From assembly GCA_016169945.1 (NCBI GenBank), contig JADLSH010000369.1, positions 6,528,001 through 6,592,000 on the forward strand: a DNA stretch of 64,000 bases, given 5' to 3'. Both the position numbers and the translations under genes were made by a program. This document shows, piece by piece, positions 59,501-63,179 of the stretch. This DNA comes from Trachythela sp. YZ-2020. Taxonomy: Eukaryota > Cnidaria > Anthozoa > Malacalcyonacea > Clavulariidae. Position 1 is the stretch's first letter, and every line of letters starts with the position of its first letter. Below the pieces are notes generated by a model. That model did not search any database, had not been told where the DNA came from, and saw nothing but the letters and a program-made list of their open reading frames with translations.

Positions 59501-62500
59501 TCCTAACGTCGTGAAGTCGACATTTTGGGAGTGGCGACGTCTGATTGGTCGGCGGAAAATTGCGCTGAGATTAGCTAAAAATAGATAATTTAAGTACTTT
59601 ATACACAGAATTTGGTTTCAAAATGCTTTGTGTAGTTTAAGATTGACGCCTAATCCAACCTTAAAAAGAATCTAAACATTTTGGCTAAAATTCTCCCTTC
59701 TATTAGCATTTGATTTTTGCCGCCATGTTGGTTAACAAATTCGGCGCAATTCTGTACACCAACATGGCGGCCAAAATGCAAGTGCTCAAATGAAGCTGAT
59801 TTTAACCAAAATGTTTTTGAGTCTTAATAATGTTGGACTAGACATCACTTCTTAACCTTACCCAACCAAACATTTTAAAGCTACATTGTGTGTACAACAT
59901 AGATTTAACAGCTTTTGAAATTAATGCTGACGTCAGCAATAACATTTTCAATTTCCGTGAAAATGAGCTATAGTTTGAAGTTTTAACAATAATAGGCATA
60001 GGAATGTAGTCGCATTCCTGAATGTTTTTACACGAAAACATGATACGTTTTTCATATGAGAGGAAGCTTCAATTCCGCGCTTTTGGTAAATAATATTGTT
60101 GTTATAACTACAATAAAATTGTTCAGATTATTACCATGGCATGTTCGTGTGACGGCATAAGACACTCTGGCGTGTTCTCTGGTGCTACTCAAACTTCTCC
60201 TTATCTTTATAGTTTTGTTCTGAGTGCGTCATCATTTGGTACAGTAACAGTTGAACTTGATATTATATGTAGCTGTGATTGTGAGAGTGGGGTAAGTAAG
60301 GATAATTACATCGATCTACAAAGAAAAATCCTTAGTGATTGGATCTATAACCTGTACATCTATAATCATGGTATATTTGTCCTTGATAAAAAAATCCTTT
60401 CAACTATTCAACCTCAAAGACAAACAAGATCATCTGACCCCAACTCGTAAAAATATATAGAATACCGAAATGTAATACGTCAACCTATCAAAAATCTTAC
60501 AAAATCAGATGAACAAGAGTATGGAATACACTAGTCACTACCTAACTATATTAGTCCAAAAACAGAACATTAACAGATTTCAAGAAACTACTTTTCAGTC
60601 ACTATACTCTAGCACTAGAAAATACGTACGACGTTGAAGATCCCTGTACATGGAAAAGTGTGTGCATTAAATGCAATTCCGCTCGGAGTCTGACGAACCT
60701 TTCTTTAACATGTTGTTTCTAGACGTTCTGTAATGACTATTGTCCAAATTTTGTTTAGCATGTACAGTATAATATAACTGTGTTTTGTTAACTGTTTCTG
60801 TACTATTGGGGCCGCAGTAATTGGCAATAGCTGTTGCGGTTGCCCAGCCAATTGTCCAAATGTTTATGTTATTGTTTAAAATGAAATGTAATGTGTACGT
60901 ATGATGGGCAAAGTTAATAAAAAAAAAAAATAAAATAAAATAAATAAGTAGTAAAACTGCGGTTTACATTGAAATTTACACAACAACAACGAATAGAGAA
61001 AGAGTTTTTATATTTGCGTATTTAATATAATGTAGTGTTTATCGAACCAATTAAACGAATGTTTCTTGACTTGTCGACTTTCATGACGACTTGGCGCTTG
61101 CTCTGTTGCAGGGTTCGTAGTCTCGAAGACAAAAAAATTCAAAGACGTCTTTCTGCCTATTTTCAAAGACTTTCTGCCTATTTTCAAAGACTTTTCAAAG
61201 ACCTTTGAGAGCAATCGATTGTACTGTGAGCACCATTTTTACCTGGTAATTATTAGTCCCGTCAAATCACAACCCGCTAAAAAGCGTCTTCTTTTCGATA
61301 TTTCTGAATCTGCAATCGATCTATTTTATTAGCCATGGAATCGAAATTAAATACTAAAGAATTTAAAGACTTTTAAAGACTTTCTTCACTTTTTACACAA
61401 TTCAAAGACTTTTCAAAGACCTTGCATGGAGATCTGCATTCAAATTTAAAGACTTTCAAGAATTTCAAAGACCGCTGCGAACCCTGTGTTGGCTGTGGAG
61501 AACGTCAAAGTGCTGTTATGCATTAACGTATAAACGTTTGCTCTGTCATTTTCAGATCCATGACAATAGCAGCTCGAAATGTAATGGTAATGGAAGCCTT
61601 GTGTGTGGTAAATGCGAGTGTAATGAAGGCTGGTTAGTATTAAACAATATTATGCCTCAACCTCAAGGAAACTTTAACAGGAAATTTTAACAACTGACAC
61701 TGCGATTCTCTCTGTAGGTCTGGGGAATATTGTCAATGCGATGCGCAACAATTTTTAAGTATCGACCCAGATAAATGCAAGATATCAAACGAAACTGGCA
61801 CTCTGGTTTGTGATGGAAATGGTGAATGTGATTGTGGGGTGTGCAAGTGTAATTTAGTTCCGGTAAGTTACTCCGATTGCAAAGCGAAATGAAAAAGGAG
61901 TTGTTGCAGCGACATTGTGCAATGTGATCATAATATTATAATCTTCGTTCACAATGTCAGACTTTATGATTGTCTGTTCGTAATCCTTGAAAACAGAACT
62001 TTTGGAAGCCTAATAATAATTGTTTATTAGGCTTCCAAACCTCTCAGATACAGCCCCCATAATGCCCCTATTACCACCGGTATTACCATCATCTCCCACA
62101 AACGTCCTATTTTCTTCCGCAGTAGCTGGTATACTGTAGCTTTCTGTAGCTGGTATTTTTCTATTTTCTCAATGTTGGTATAGGTAATAGCATGGTTTCG
62201 GATGCGATTTTGATAAGACATGGACTAGTGAGTTTTTTAAAACACTAAAAAAAGCACGAACTCGTGGATGTCTTTAAAACTCACGAATGCATGTTATATC
62301 CAAATTACATTCGAAATTATGCTATTACTATACTAATTATTCTGGTAAGTCTTCGGTCTCTTGAGATGGCTTCGGACAACTTGTCCCGACTGACAAAGTC
62401 GCGACTTACATAAGACGCGTCTTATATAAGACGCGAACACACTCGTATAAATGGTCAAATTCTAGTAAGTCGCGACTTGAATAAGAACAGGGGTTCAGGC

Positions 62501-62736
62501 TGTTCCACAATAAGTCGCGACTTATTAGAATTTGACTTTATATAAGACGCGTCTTATGCAAGTCGCGACTTATTTTCTCCCGTATAAATGGCCCTAATAT
62601 GTCTCTAGACTAGTAAAAATACGTAATCTCATGTCATGTGTTCTTGTTCAGGGTAAATCGGAGAAATACTATGGGCAATTCTGTCAATGTAGTAACTTCA
62701 ATTGTGAACAGTCTGACAACAAGTTGTGCGGTGGAA
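25989..62736 (+). CDS. Integrin beta subunit gene (19 exons placed; 3' end beyond window)
   Basis: The protein is a cell-surface adhesion receptor subunit that pairs with an integrin alpha chain. Assembled exons give, in order, a signal peptide, the PSI domain, the upper hybrid strand, the beta I-like domain, the lower hybrid domain and cysteine-rich I-EGF repeats 1–3. I-like landmarks are YPVDFYILMDLS, FGSFVDKPVAPYL, YDYKHVLTFTD, NRDVPEGTFDALMQVAAC, IATDATFHMAGEG, GGILKPNDAQC and SSNIIQLIGDSYN. Metal-site residues recalled from vertebrate beta-3 numbering (D119, S121, D158, N215, D217, E220, D251) have matches; S123/D126/D127 do not. Exons are 25989–26049, 26683–26759, 29504–29596, 29909–29978, 31531–~31613, 32320–32410, 38381–38468, 39207–39296, 39716–39802, 40292–40378, 46325–46435, 47096–47191, 50157–50239, 50908–50959, 59083–59135, 60213–60291, 61556–61632, 61718–61862 and 62652–62736. 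It could be a pseudogene or carry an assembly gap at exon 5. Confidence 0.93.
26116..26522. mobile_element. hAT-type MITE with perfect 8-bp target duplication, integrin intron 1
   Basis: The ends TAGAGATGAGCCGAT and ATCGGCTCATCTCTA are flanked by ACTACCTT on both sides (26108–26115 and 26523–26530). The length is 407 bp and it is non-coding. The exact duplication implies a recent insertion. Confidence 0.8.
26683..26759 (+). CDS. Integrin beta exon 2: PSI domain
   Basis: It encodes GCEQLVDNKCSSCLQIPGCA then WCQEV. The C-x-x-C spacing and the CAWC of the plexin–semaphorin–integrin knot are conserved. It enters in phase 1 after AG at 26681–26682 and leaves in phase 0 at GTATGT. Confidence 0.9.
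26875..26990. repeat. TTAACCCATTA-ended repeat, integrin intron 2
   Basis: TTAACCCATTAGCTGG at the left faces CCAGTTAATGGGTTAA at the right. Inside are GTCTAATGCCAGACGATTTT and ACTCGTCAG. A relative lies at about 24420–24605. It is probably a short MITE family. Confidence 0.5.
27690..28730. mobile_element. Non-coding TIR element, about 1.04 kb, integrin intron 2
   Basis: GGTAATCCAACTTTGG near 27706 faces its complement near 28700. The arms stay similar for about 130 bp inward (shared TCAAATGATACCA). No transposase frame is visible. The ends and the target duplication are unclear. Confidence 0.55.
28890..29440 (-). pseudogene. LINE 3'-terminal fragment, minus strand, split by a foldback MITE
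   Basis: On the minus strand, 29410–29250 reads FRNSFFPRSSRLWNELPSKI and then KVCAELFNLFKSKLTTYW. This is the usual C-terminus of jockey-like LINE reverse transcriptases. The part downstream of the stop is interrupted by the palindrome at 29014–29186. The catalytic region is absent. Confidence 0.6.
29014..29186. mobile_element. Foldback MITE inside the LINE fragment
   Basis: This is a near-perfect hairpin. CATTCCGAAGTTGCAGT, GGTAATAGCGAGGTTGAC and AATGCATCATGGG each face their complements around a centre at about 29100. The length is about 170 bp. It is non-coding. Confidence 0.7.
29504..29596 (+). CDS. Integrin beta exon 3: end of PSI region
   Basis: It encodes NYTNTRCNTLGEHAKFKCNM then TVTGNPDAKPT. 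The RC and KC cysteines fit the family positions that follow the PSI knot. A TAG sits in frame directly before the acceptor, which fixes the exon start. Phase 0 to phase 0, donor GTAAGT. Confidence 0.85.
29909..29978 (+). CDS. Integrin beta exon 4: hybrid-domain first strand
   Basis: It encodes LVEKPLTDSNQITPRKVSSR then VRV. This corresponds to the stretch ending in the family motif leading into GEP. Phase 0 in, phase 1 out, donor GTAGGT. Confidence 0.85.
30001..30470. other. Integrin intron 4, unique part with a GC-rich patch
   Basis: No gene is seen. A GC-rich patch at 30050–30130 (around CACCGGGCGGCAGCG and TGCCGCCCGGCACT) is partly self-complementary. Its composition is unlike the surrounding DNA, so it may be an insertion. 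Confidence 0.35.
30472..30645. repeat. Microsatellite (TACTGATAATGATAATTGA)n and (ATT)n
   Basis: About seven irregular copies of a roughly 19-bp unit are followed by GATACGTTTT repeats and then a run of ATT. Confidence 0.85.
30777..31320. mobile_element. Foldback element, integrin intron 4
   Basis: The two arms of about 250 bp are inverted copies. The termini are TGTGTAAAACTACCTGAAAA and its complement. Inside are GAAGTTAGTAGAGTGG, ATCACGTGAT and the CTTCGTC/GACGAAGGCCTTCG block next to CGAAACGTC. The latter resembles the ends of Penelope-type or retrozyme-like repeats. A related end may occur at about 13490. Confidence 0.7.
31531..31613 (+). CDS. Integrin beta exon 5: hybrid strand and start of I-like domain (end unclear)
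   Basis: It encodes GEPVKFKLEIQPSANYPVDF then YILMDLSA, an excellent match to the family up to the DxS of the metal-ion site. The expected S-M-x-D-D-L segment does not follow. The frame continues LPI and stops at TGA 31623–31625, and no GT donor is available near the match. A neighbouring frame reads TNLKIKY just downstream, which could be a displaced remnant. Confidence 0.8.
32320..32410 (+). CDS. Integrin beta exon 6: I-like domain, FGSFVDKP strand
   Basis: It encodes AKLSELTSRHRLAFGSFVDK then PVAPYLRHEL, strongly matching the LTSNFRLGFGSFVDKP block of the family. Phase 1 in, phase 2 out, donor GTAAGT. The frame on the opposite strand (31868–32380) is a shadow. Confidence 0.93.
32687..33345 (+). 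repeat. Third copy of the 14645/18150 repeat, with a short conserved coding segment
   Basis: It starts with CCACTGAGCTATA...CTGGAGGA and contains CATGGCGGATTTTGGCATTT and TGGTAATTACCACTGACCAG. From 33120 a short frame reads MRKSYTVFPSIKDNKQTLKP. The right arm at about 17800 (minus) reads a similar KSHKLFSSAKANKQIVKPRK. Similarity at protein level suggests the start of an element-encoded gene. A foldback MITE (32816–32958) interrupts this copy. Confidence 0.5.
32816..32958. mobile_element. Foldback MITE with telomere-like core
   Basis: GTCTTTATGTAGCCCTACAC faces its complement at the right end. Between them lies an array of CCTAACCCCAAT-type units resembling degenerate telomeric repeats. The left and right flanks join up into the interrupted repeat. 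Confidence 0.65.
33583..33635. repeat. Unexpanded copy of the hexamer-array element
   Basis: GGAACTTTATATTTGACGAC, then GGCTACGAGAACGACTACGA and CTACGAGATTT, are in inverse orientation to the ends of the 35995–38310 array (which closes with GCCGTCGTCAAATCTAAAGT). Only about four hexamers lie between the ends here. Confidence 0.6.
33979..35545 (+). mobile_element. Young 5'-truncated LINE inside the foldback MITE
   Basis: The element begins within the frame ARITPIFKSEAKDEMTNYRP and ends with a run of AAT repeats after a 3' UTR of about 170 bp. It lies exactly between ACAATAG and AACGCCTGCC of the MITE. Confidence 0.88.
34023..35330 (+). CDS. LINE reverse transcriptase, uninterrupted 435-codon frame
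   Basis: This is the RT core of a jockey/CR1/L2-like non-LTR retrotransposon, 5'-truncated so that the endonuclease is missing. Motifs in order are NYRPISVISVVAKIAEKLI, CQHGFRPQHSTVTALLD, FLDLKKAFDTVDHNILL, GIPQGSGLGPLLFLIYIND, the catalytic MFADDTQIA, LSANKLTLNNSKTEYMI, SLGLMIDESLSW, IQPYFDYCAQVWG and the C-terminal NNMKNAFSYRGAEVWNYL. The first ATG is internal; the open frame reaches back to about 33980. The copy is unbroken, so it is the youngest LINE in the window. It has no promoter of its own and is probably dead on arrival. Confidence 0.9.
   Translation: MTNYRPISVISVVAKIAEKLIHNQIYNYLHDFNLLTNCQHGFRPQHSTVTALLDITNEWYKNIDIGKLNGIVFLDLKKAFDTVDHNILLNKIASYGIKGTAHRWLESYLSNRTQYCCVNGNTSSPSIMKTGIPQGSGLGPLLFLIYINDLPKCLNRAKADMFADDTQIATTSDDIKVIEETLNGDLNNVANWLSANKLTLNNSKTEYMIIGTKKRLSQVTFDPVINVGNLEIKRVKTTKSLGLMIDESLSWSAQVEHISKKVTSGLGILRRLRDTIEYNTLITIYQSIIQPYFDYCAQVWGCLGKTLADKLQKLQSRAFRIITRENYTTRSADILSKLGVPNLEKRWIQQLSIFMYKVKNKMVPDYLCDMFTNISDVHDHNTRQSRANLTLPKPKTNNMKNAFSYRGAEVWNYLSSSQKSSETIANFKSNIKRAC
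35995..38310. repeat. Hexamer satellite (CGTAGT/CGTTCT)n with an ~882-bp higher-order repeat
   Basis: About 2.3 kb consists of TCGTAGTCGTTC-type hexamers with TCGTTG, TCATAG and TCGGTC variants. A long block from about 36845 recurs at about 37727 with the same variant order (offset 882 bp, a multiple of 6). The ends GAAAAAATCTCGTAGTCG and GCCGTCGTCAAATCTAAAGT are shared with the unexpanded copy at 33583–33635. Period 6 without stop codons keeps three frames open (Ser-Arg, Val-Leu and Thr-Arg repeats). I regard these as non-coding. The array ends about 70 bp before integrin exon 7. Confidence 0.93.
38381..38468 (+). CDS. Integrin beta exon 7: YKHVLTFTD strand
   Basis: It encodes VGKPYRSGKDVAYDYKHVLT then FTDKPNEFR. 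The YKHVL-T block is conserved. The preceding specificity-determining loop, which in vertebrate beta chains is closed by a cysteine pair, has no cysteine. Phase 2 in, phase 0 out. Confidence 0.92.
38771..38810. repeat. CA microsatellite
   Basis: This is a run of ACACACAC with interspersed ACGC units in integrin intron 7. Confidence 0.9.
39207..39296 (+). CDS. Integrin beta exon 8: PEG metal-site block
   Basis: It encodes DKIDKQISSGNRDVPEGTFD then ALMQVAACEQ. The N-R-D-x-P-E-G sequence supplies side chains of the SyMBS/MIDAS sites in known structures. Both ends are phase 0, with acceptor TTTTTCAG. Confidence 0.94.
39716..39802 (+). CDS. Integrin beta exon 9: TDAxxH block
   Basis: It encodes ELEWGTKDTTRRMVLIATDA then TFHMAGEGR. 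The aspartate of ATDA matches the metal-site Asp of the I-like domain. Both ends are phase 0, donor GTAATG. Confidence 0.94.
40292..40378 (+). CDS. Integrin beta exon 10: PNDxQC block
   Basis: It encodes FGGILKPNDAQCSLGKKAGA then LEYTKDLEL. KPNDAQC matches the highly conserved PNDGQC motif. Both ends are phase 0, donor GTAAAG. Confidence 0.94.
40549..42126. mobile_element. Long hairpin foldback element, integrin intron 10
   Basis: The inverted arms of about 745 bp are nearly identical and run from ACCTCGCGCTGACCAATTCA inward. The loop is about 90 bp, centred at 41337. The outer parts carry several CCAAT/ATTGG boxes. The short frames at 40459–40695 and 41980–42201 are mirror images of the same arm and are unlikely to be genes. 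No target duplication is clear. Confidence 0.85.
42127..43004. other. Integrin intron 10, no gene recognised
   Basis: This is AT-rich sequence with no long frame. One TAATGGCGGATTTTATTG box occurs near 42630. Confidence 0.45.
43871..44470 (-). pseudogene. Transposon protein, C-terminal exon
   Basis: After a good acceptor (TTTTGTGTAG on the minus strand) the frame reads KTQKRRGTPLVLASTIDAGL and then LRTAAERKNDERILVQIRDK. It continues with ALEVRYHKVCYSNYTIFL and ends acidic and basic (NSDEEFDEGN..., KIDGKRVRK) at 43871. The H-x(2)-CY pattern suggests a metal-binding or structural cysteine. I recognise the style from transposon-encoded proteins but cannot name the family. The phase does not fit the donor seen at about 45229. 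Confidence 0.5.
44527..44949. mobile_element. Harbinger-like MITE inside the transposon gene
   Basis: GGGCCTGTTTATATGGAACC faces GGTTTCATATAAACAGCCCC, with TAA on both sides. The inner arms carry GGGCTGGCTCGCTGACCGGG and its complement. It is non-coding. Confidence 0.75.
44991..45056. repeat. Short hairpin
   Basis: AAGCTACTCTGG and TAAAGTTTATGAACA face their complements around a TTG loop. The arms are about 32 bp. Confidence 0.7.
45220..45756 (-). pseudogene. Transposon protein, N-terminal exon with an in-frame stop
   Basis: The frame starts just inside the right TIR (MATNDDMSKIRISSCFMHFE). It continues with LKKFVDCRNKWAKLNCLQAE and FDLEWYHHMKCYKKFSDEEK, and meets a TAG at 45406. The same frame goes on for another 59 codons with RNKHVLPECCIICGRDSSWF, a CxxC-type knuckle, up to a GTATGA donor at about 45229. 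The single stop suggests a recently dead gene. Confidence 0.5.
46325..46435 (+). CDS. Integrin beta exon 11: I-like domain, IFAV strand
   Basis: It encodes DYPTVNQVYQRLRESQIQPI then FAVYNSAGDKSTVPTYE, matching DYPSIAHLVQKL...IQTIFAV of vertebrate chains. Both ends are phase 0, acceptor TTTATCACAG, donor GTAAGA. Confidence 0.93.
46760..46936. repeat. TACTG/TAATG microsatellite
   Basis: An irregular array of ACTGTAATGT and ACTGTACTGT units lies in integrin intron 11. The antisense Tyr-rich frame is an artefact. Confidence 0.85.
47096..47191 (+). CDS. Integrin beta exon 12: end of I-like domain
   Basis: It encodes AVIKNWNHISATLGRLDGDS then SNIIQLIGDSYN, matching the conserved L-x-x-DSSNI-QLI-x-x-YN block that ends the I-like domain. 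Both ends are phase 0, donor GTGAGT. Confidence 0.94.
47328..48066. repeat. 14-bp minisatellite (GGCTAGGGCATCCA)n
   Basis: About 52 units of GGCTAGGGCATCC(A/G), with GGACTAGGGCATCC and CACGTGGGCTAGGG variants, lie in integrin intron 12. The array stops 34 bp before the foldback element at 48100. Confidence 0.95.
48100..49627. mobile_element. Short member of the AG-ended giant-TIR family (non-autonomous), integrin intron 12
   Basis: The termini AATAGGTAACCGCCCCCATC and GATGGGGCGGTTACCTACT are flanked by CCCACT on both sides (48094–48099 and 49628–49633), a 6-bp duplication. Long arms meet at 48958 and include GTGTACCGGTAGCGATATTT, TTCAAACGGGACGCAAGGGA and several GGGACGTCGGGACC palindromes shared with the larger element at 52548–58345. 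The left terminus carries GGCGGAAGTGACGTCACG and CACCGGAAGTA, which the right end has lost. The mirror frames at 48455–48712 and 49205–49462 are probably not genes. Confidence 0.8.
50157..50239 (+). CDS. Integrin beta exon 13: hybrid domain
   Basis: It encodes RITSKVQLNTVPSAPDGVDI then KIQRRECG. This is the lower hybrid-domain segment leading to the conserved cysteine. Phase 0 in, phase 2 out. Confidence 0.88.
50908..50959 (+). CDS. Integrin beta exon 14: hybrid domain
   Basis: It encodes SDSVKENECLGVKPGTK, matching KCSNISIGDEV-type sequence. Phase 2 in, phase 0 out, donor GTGAAA. Confidence 0.82.
50960..52547. other. Integrin intron 14, left part, no gene
   Basis: This is AT-rich sequence with short frames only. 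A CAGTCAGTCAGAGAGTCAGT microsatellite occurs at about 51252–51280. Confidence 0.45.
52606..52806. repeat. 14-bp tandem repeat in the left arm
   Basis: Units of GTATAGGGGTATAC, themselves near-palindromic, are interrupted once by CACCGGAAGTATG and once by a unique AT-rich piece. The right arm has the mirrored array at 58085–58290. Confidence 0.9.
52929..53414 (+). CDS. 161-aa cysteine/histidine protein of the giant-TIR element, left-arm copy
   Basis: The start is MECLHGKPAEQSTWAQDVQV. A cysteine cluster follows at about residues 44–70 (CEVCKLSKERCCGCEYDHPS then QRQHDC), with spacing that could bind zinc. The remainder is predicted helical (YGLEAIERVISKRMVWREFI). Function is unknown and I recognise no named domain. 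The right arm carries the same gene with three amino-acid differences (V/M, V/A, S/F), both copies open from start to stop. AATAAA directly follows the stop codon, and a histone-type stem-loop lies 72 bases downstream. It is probably an element-encoded accessory or DNA-binding protein. Confidence 0.65.
   Translation: MECLHGKPAEQSTWAQDVQVDEVSSSEYKKLFGLLEAIYVEAVSCEVCKLSKERCCGCEYDHPSQRQHDCLVLSEQERWQTYGLEAIERVISKRMVWREFIEAVRVMKLQYHKDVRGHSESLEKSPDSTFVYSLMDLRENTEDREFESILSYLSYWREDRL
53486..53501 (+). terminator. Histone-type 3' stem-loop, left arm
   Basis: GGCTCTTTTAAGAGCC has a 6-bp stem and TTTA loop that fit the metazoan replication-dependent histone mRNA stem-loop consensus. It is preceded by ACAAAAAAAC and followed about 9 bases later by ACTAAAAGAAC, a purine-rich stretch like the histone downstream element. 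It lies 72 bases after the stop codon of the 161-aa gene. Confidence 0.6.
54767..55040. repeat. Three 92-bp tandem repeats upstream of the 275-aa gene
   Basis: Copies start near 54767, 54858 and 54950. Each has GACGTCCCGGGGTCCCG, TTGACAAAATGTGTAGGTCT, GCCATGGAACAGTCTTACGG and GACGTCGGGAC. Two half-sites make each unit a GGGACGT...ACGTCCC palindrome. The position just 5' of the gene suggests a promoter or protein-binding array. Confidence 0.85.
55112..55939 (+). CDS. 275-aa acidic C2H2-like protein at the centre of the giant-TIR element
   Basis: Residues 8–27 read CPLCGTKNLCKLSNHLADTH, a C-x2-C-x11-H-x4-H arrangement like a C2H2 or BED-type finger, followed by RLSSEERRVYL. PRAKRAR at about residue 55 is a plausible nuclear localisation signal. 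Residues 75–130 are very acidic (Glu/Asp/Ser/Asn runs). A helical segment (LPKLTKELEDVYADRLLW) follows. The C-terminus has a His/Asp-rich tail (HDSHDDDGDDDGGDDGDD). The gene occurs only once, in the unique centre, behind the 92-bp repeats. It may bind those repeats. It lacks any visible DDE or polymerase motif. Confidence 0.65.
   Translation: MPRTRKDCPLCGTKNLCKLSNHLADTHRLSSEERRVYLNNVKSSCADEEDHDIMPRAKRARMDNFDEGASTSSEYQNGDIFDSDDYNEEEYNSEEKESSSEENENSEENDNKEESEDGDYQTSEDGEDYDPWQTLIHEAKLHLFDEFQENVKCVENEGFSEVEAKRRSFSAILPKLTKELEDVYADRLLWMSHMKKDPTHQKIMQTRDNLIDVDFLDRDEALYSAVEKRKYLFKRLLEDRQHFHDSHDDDGDDDGGDDGDDTGVHYQLKNKLHYH
57392..57407 (-). terminator. Histone-type 3' stem-loop, right arm
   Basis: This is the exact mirror of 53486–53501, again 72 bases after the stop codon of the right-arm 161-aa gene. 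Confidence 0.6.
57479..57964 (-). CDS. 161-aa cysteine/histidine protein of the giant-TIR element, right-arm copy
   Basis: This is the same gene as at 52929–53414, read outward-in from the right terminus. Differences are DCLMLSE for DCLVLSE, EAVRAMK for EAVRVMK and RGHFESL for RGHSESL. The frame, cysteine cluster and 3' stem-loop are all preserved. Retention of both copies open could mean recent arm conversion or selection. Confidence 0.65.
   Translation of the reverse strand: MECLHGKPAEQSTWAQDVQVDEVSSSEYKKLFGLLEAIYVEAVSCEVCKLSKERCCGCEYDHPSQRQHDCLMLSEQERWQTYGLEAIERVISKRMVWREFIEAVRAMKLQYHKDVRGHFESLEKSPDSTFVYSLMDLRENTEDREFESILSYLSYWREDRL
58085..58290. repeat. 14-bp tandem repeat in the right arm
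   Basis: This is the mirror of 52606–52806, with unit GTATACCCCTATAC. One unit reads GTACGTATACCC, distinguishing the arms. Confidence 0.9.
58745..58925. repeat. ATGACTATAGTCC minisatellite
   Basis: An irregular 18-bp array built on CATGACTATGACTATAGT lies in integrin intron 14 near its 3' end. Confidence 0.9.
59083..59135 (+). CDS. Integrin beta exon 15: hybrid domain
   Basis: It encodes VSFDVIVTATSCKNNKT, matching the VxFEISITSxKC strand. Phase 0 in, phase 2 out. The acceptor is TGATATTTTAG. Confidence 0.88.
59470..60035. repeat. Foldback repeat, integrin intron 15
   Basis: TCAGGAATACGACTACATTC near 59483 faces its complement near 60010. Closer to the centre (about 59745), TTTTGCCGCCATGTTGG faces CCAACATGGCGGCCAAAA. 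The arms are diverged. The ATG-led frames on either side (59352–59588 and 59838–60041) share the motif YDYIP/CDYIP and are probably mirror remnants. Confidence 0.5.
60213..60291 (+). CDS. Integrin beta exon 16: end of hybrid domain, first I-EGF cysteines
   Basis: It encodes FVLSASSFGTVTVELDIICS then CDCESG. The CxCxC start of the I-EGF region is clear. An upstream acceptor (TTATCTTTATAG) was preferred over the one at TTCTGAG because the resulting SFVLSA aligns with the family SFKIRP strand. Phase 2 in, phase 0 out. Confidence 0.88.
60430..60947 (+). mobile_element. Possible LINE or retroposed 3' end with A-rich tail
   Basis: The stretch ends in TTAATAAAAAAAAAAAA followed by AAATAAAATAAA. The preceding CCGCAGTAATTGGCAATAGC and TTGCCCAGCC blocks look like a LINE 3' UTR. 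No frame is recognised. Confidence 0.35.
61109..61486. mobile_element. hAT-like MITE rich in CAAAGACTTT
   Basis: The ends CAGGGTTCG and CGAACCCTG are flanked by TGTTG on both sides (5 bp, shorter than the 8 bp usual for hAT). The interior has many copies of TTCAAAGACTTT. It is 378 bp and non-coding. Confidence 0.6.
61556..61632 (+). CDS. Integrin beta exon 17: I-EGF1
   Basis: It encodes IHDNSSSKCNGNGSLVCGKC then ECNEGW. The CxGxGxxxCGxCxC pattern is diagnostic. Phase 0 in, phase 2 out. Confidence 0.94.
61718..61862 (+). CDS. Integrin beta exon 18: I-EGF1/2
   Basis: It encodes SGEYCQCDAQQFLSIDPDKC then KISNETGTLVCDGNGECDCG and VCKCNLVP. Two successive CxC pairs and CDGNGxCxCGxCxC match the family. 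Phase 2 in, phase 0 out. Confidence 0.94.
62002..62039. repeat. Perfect short hairpin
   Basis: TTGGAAGCCTAATAA faces TTATTAGGCTTCCAA across a short loop. Confidence 0.7.
62020..62225 (-). pseudogene. LINE pol C-terminal remnant, minus strand
   Basis: The frame reads NIEKIEKYQLQKATVYQLLR and KKIGRLWEMMVIPVVIGALW. The KYQ...RLW...VVIGAL pattern is a familiar C-terminal motif of cnidarian-type LINE polyproteins. Only about 64 codons remain. Confidence 0.55.
62396..62573. mobile_element. Palindromic MITE with AAGTCGCGACTT boxes
   Basis: Four copies of the self-complementary box AAGTCGCGACTT (near 62396, 62466, 62511 and 62560) alternate with TATAAGACGCGTCTTAT. The whole can fold in several ways. 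It lies in integrin intron 18. Confidence 0.65.
62652..62736 (+). CDS. Integrin beta exon 19: I-EGF3 start
   Basis: It encodes GKSEKYYGQFCQCSNFNCEQ then SDNKLCGG and ends in phase 1 before GTAAGT. YYGQFCQCxNFNC is a hallmark of integrin beta I-EGF3. The next exon lies beyond the window. Confidence 0.94.
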
Positions 62737-62913
62737 GTAAGTAAAACGTGCCTGAACGTGCTTTAGATTTCTCAAACTCATTAATAATTCATGAGCAAAA
62801 CACAAAGGAAATCACGACCGTATCGTAGTTTTGATACCACGGTAATAAACATGCACCCATAAATTAACTCAACTTTCGCGTTGAATTTCCCTTTAAATAC
62901 TGGTTTGTTTGAG

Positions 62914-63062
62914 AAGCTATATCATGCACTCGAAGTCGTTTATTATAGTGATTTAAAAACACCTCAAAGTATGTTAAAAAACTCGGCTAGCGCCTTGTTT
63001 TTCAACACACTTTTCGGTGTTTCAAATCACTATAATAAACTTCTTCTCGTGTATGATATATT
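62914..63062. repeat. Foldback MITE, about 150 bp
   Basis: TATATCATGCACTCGAAGTC and GTTTATTATAGTGATTT face their complements around a centre near 62988. Confidence 0.65.
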
Positions 63063-63179
63063 ACTTGACTACGGGTACGACTACGAGTGCAAGAATCGTC
63101 ATTCGCGCGCTGGTAACGCCATATTTCGTTGTTGCCATCACTTGGAATTAACGATAAAATATGGTGCGTGACTGGCACG

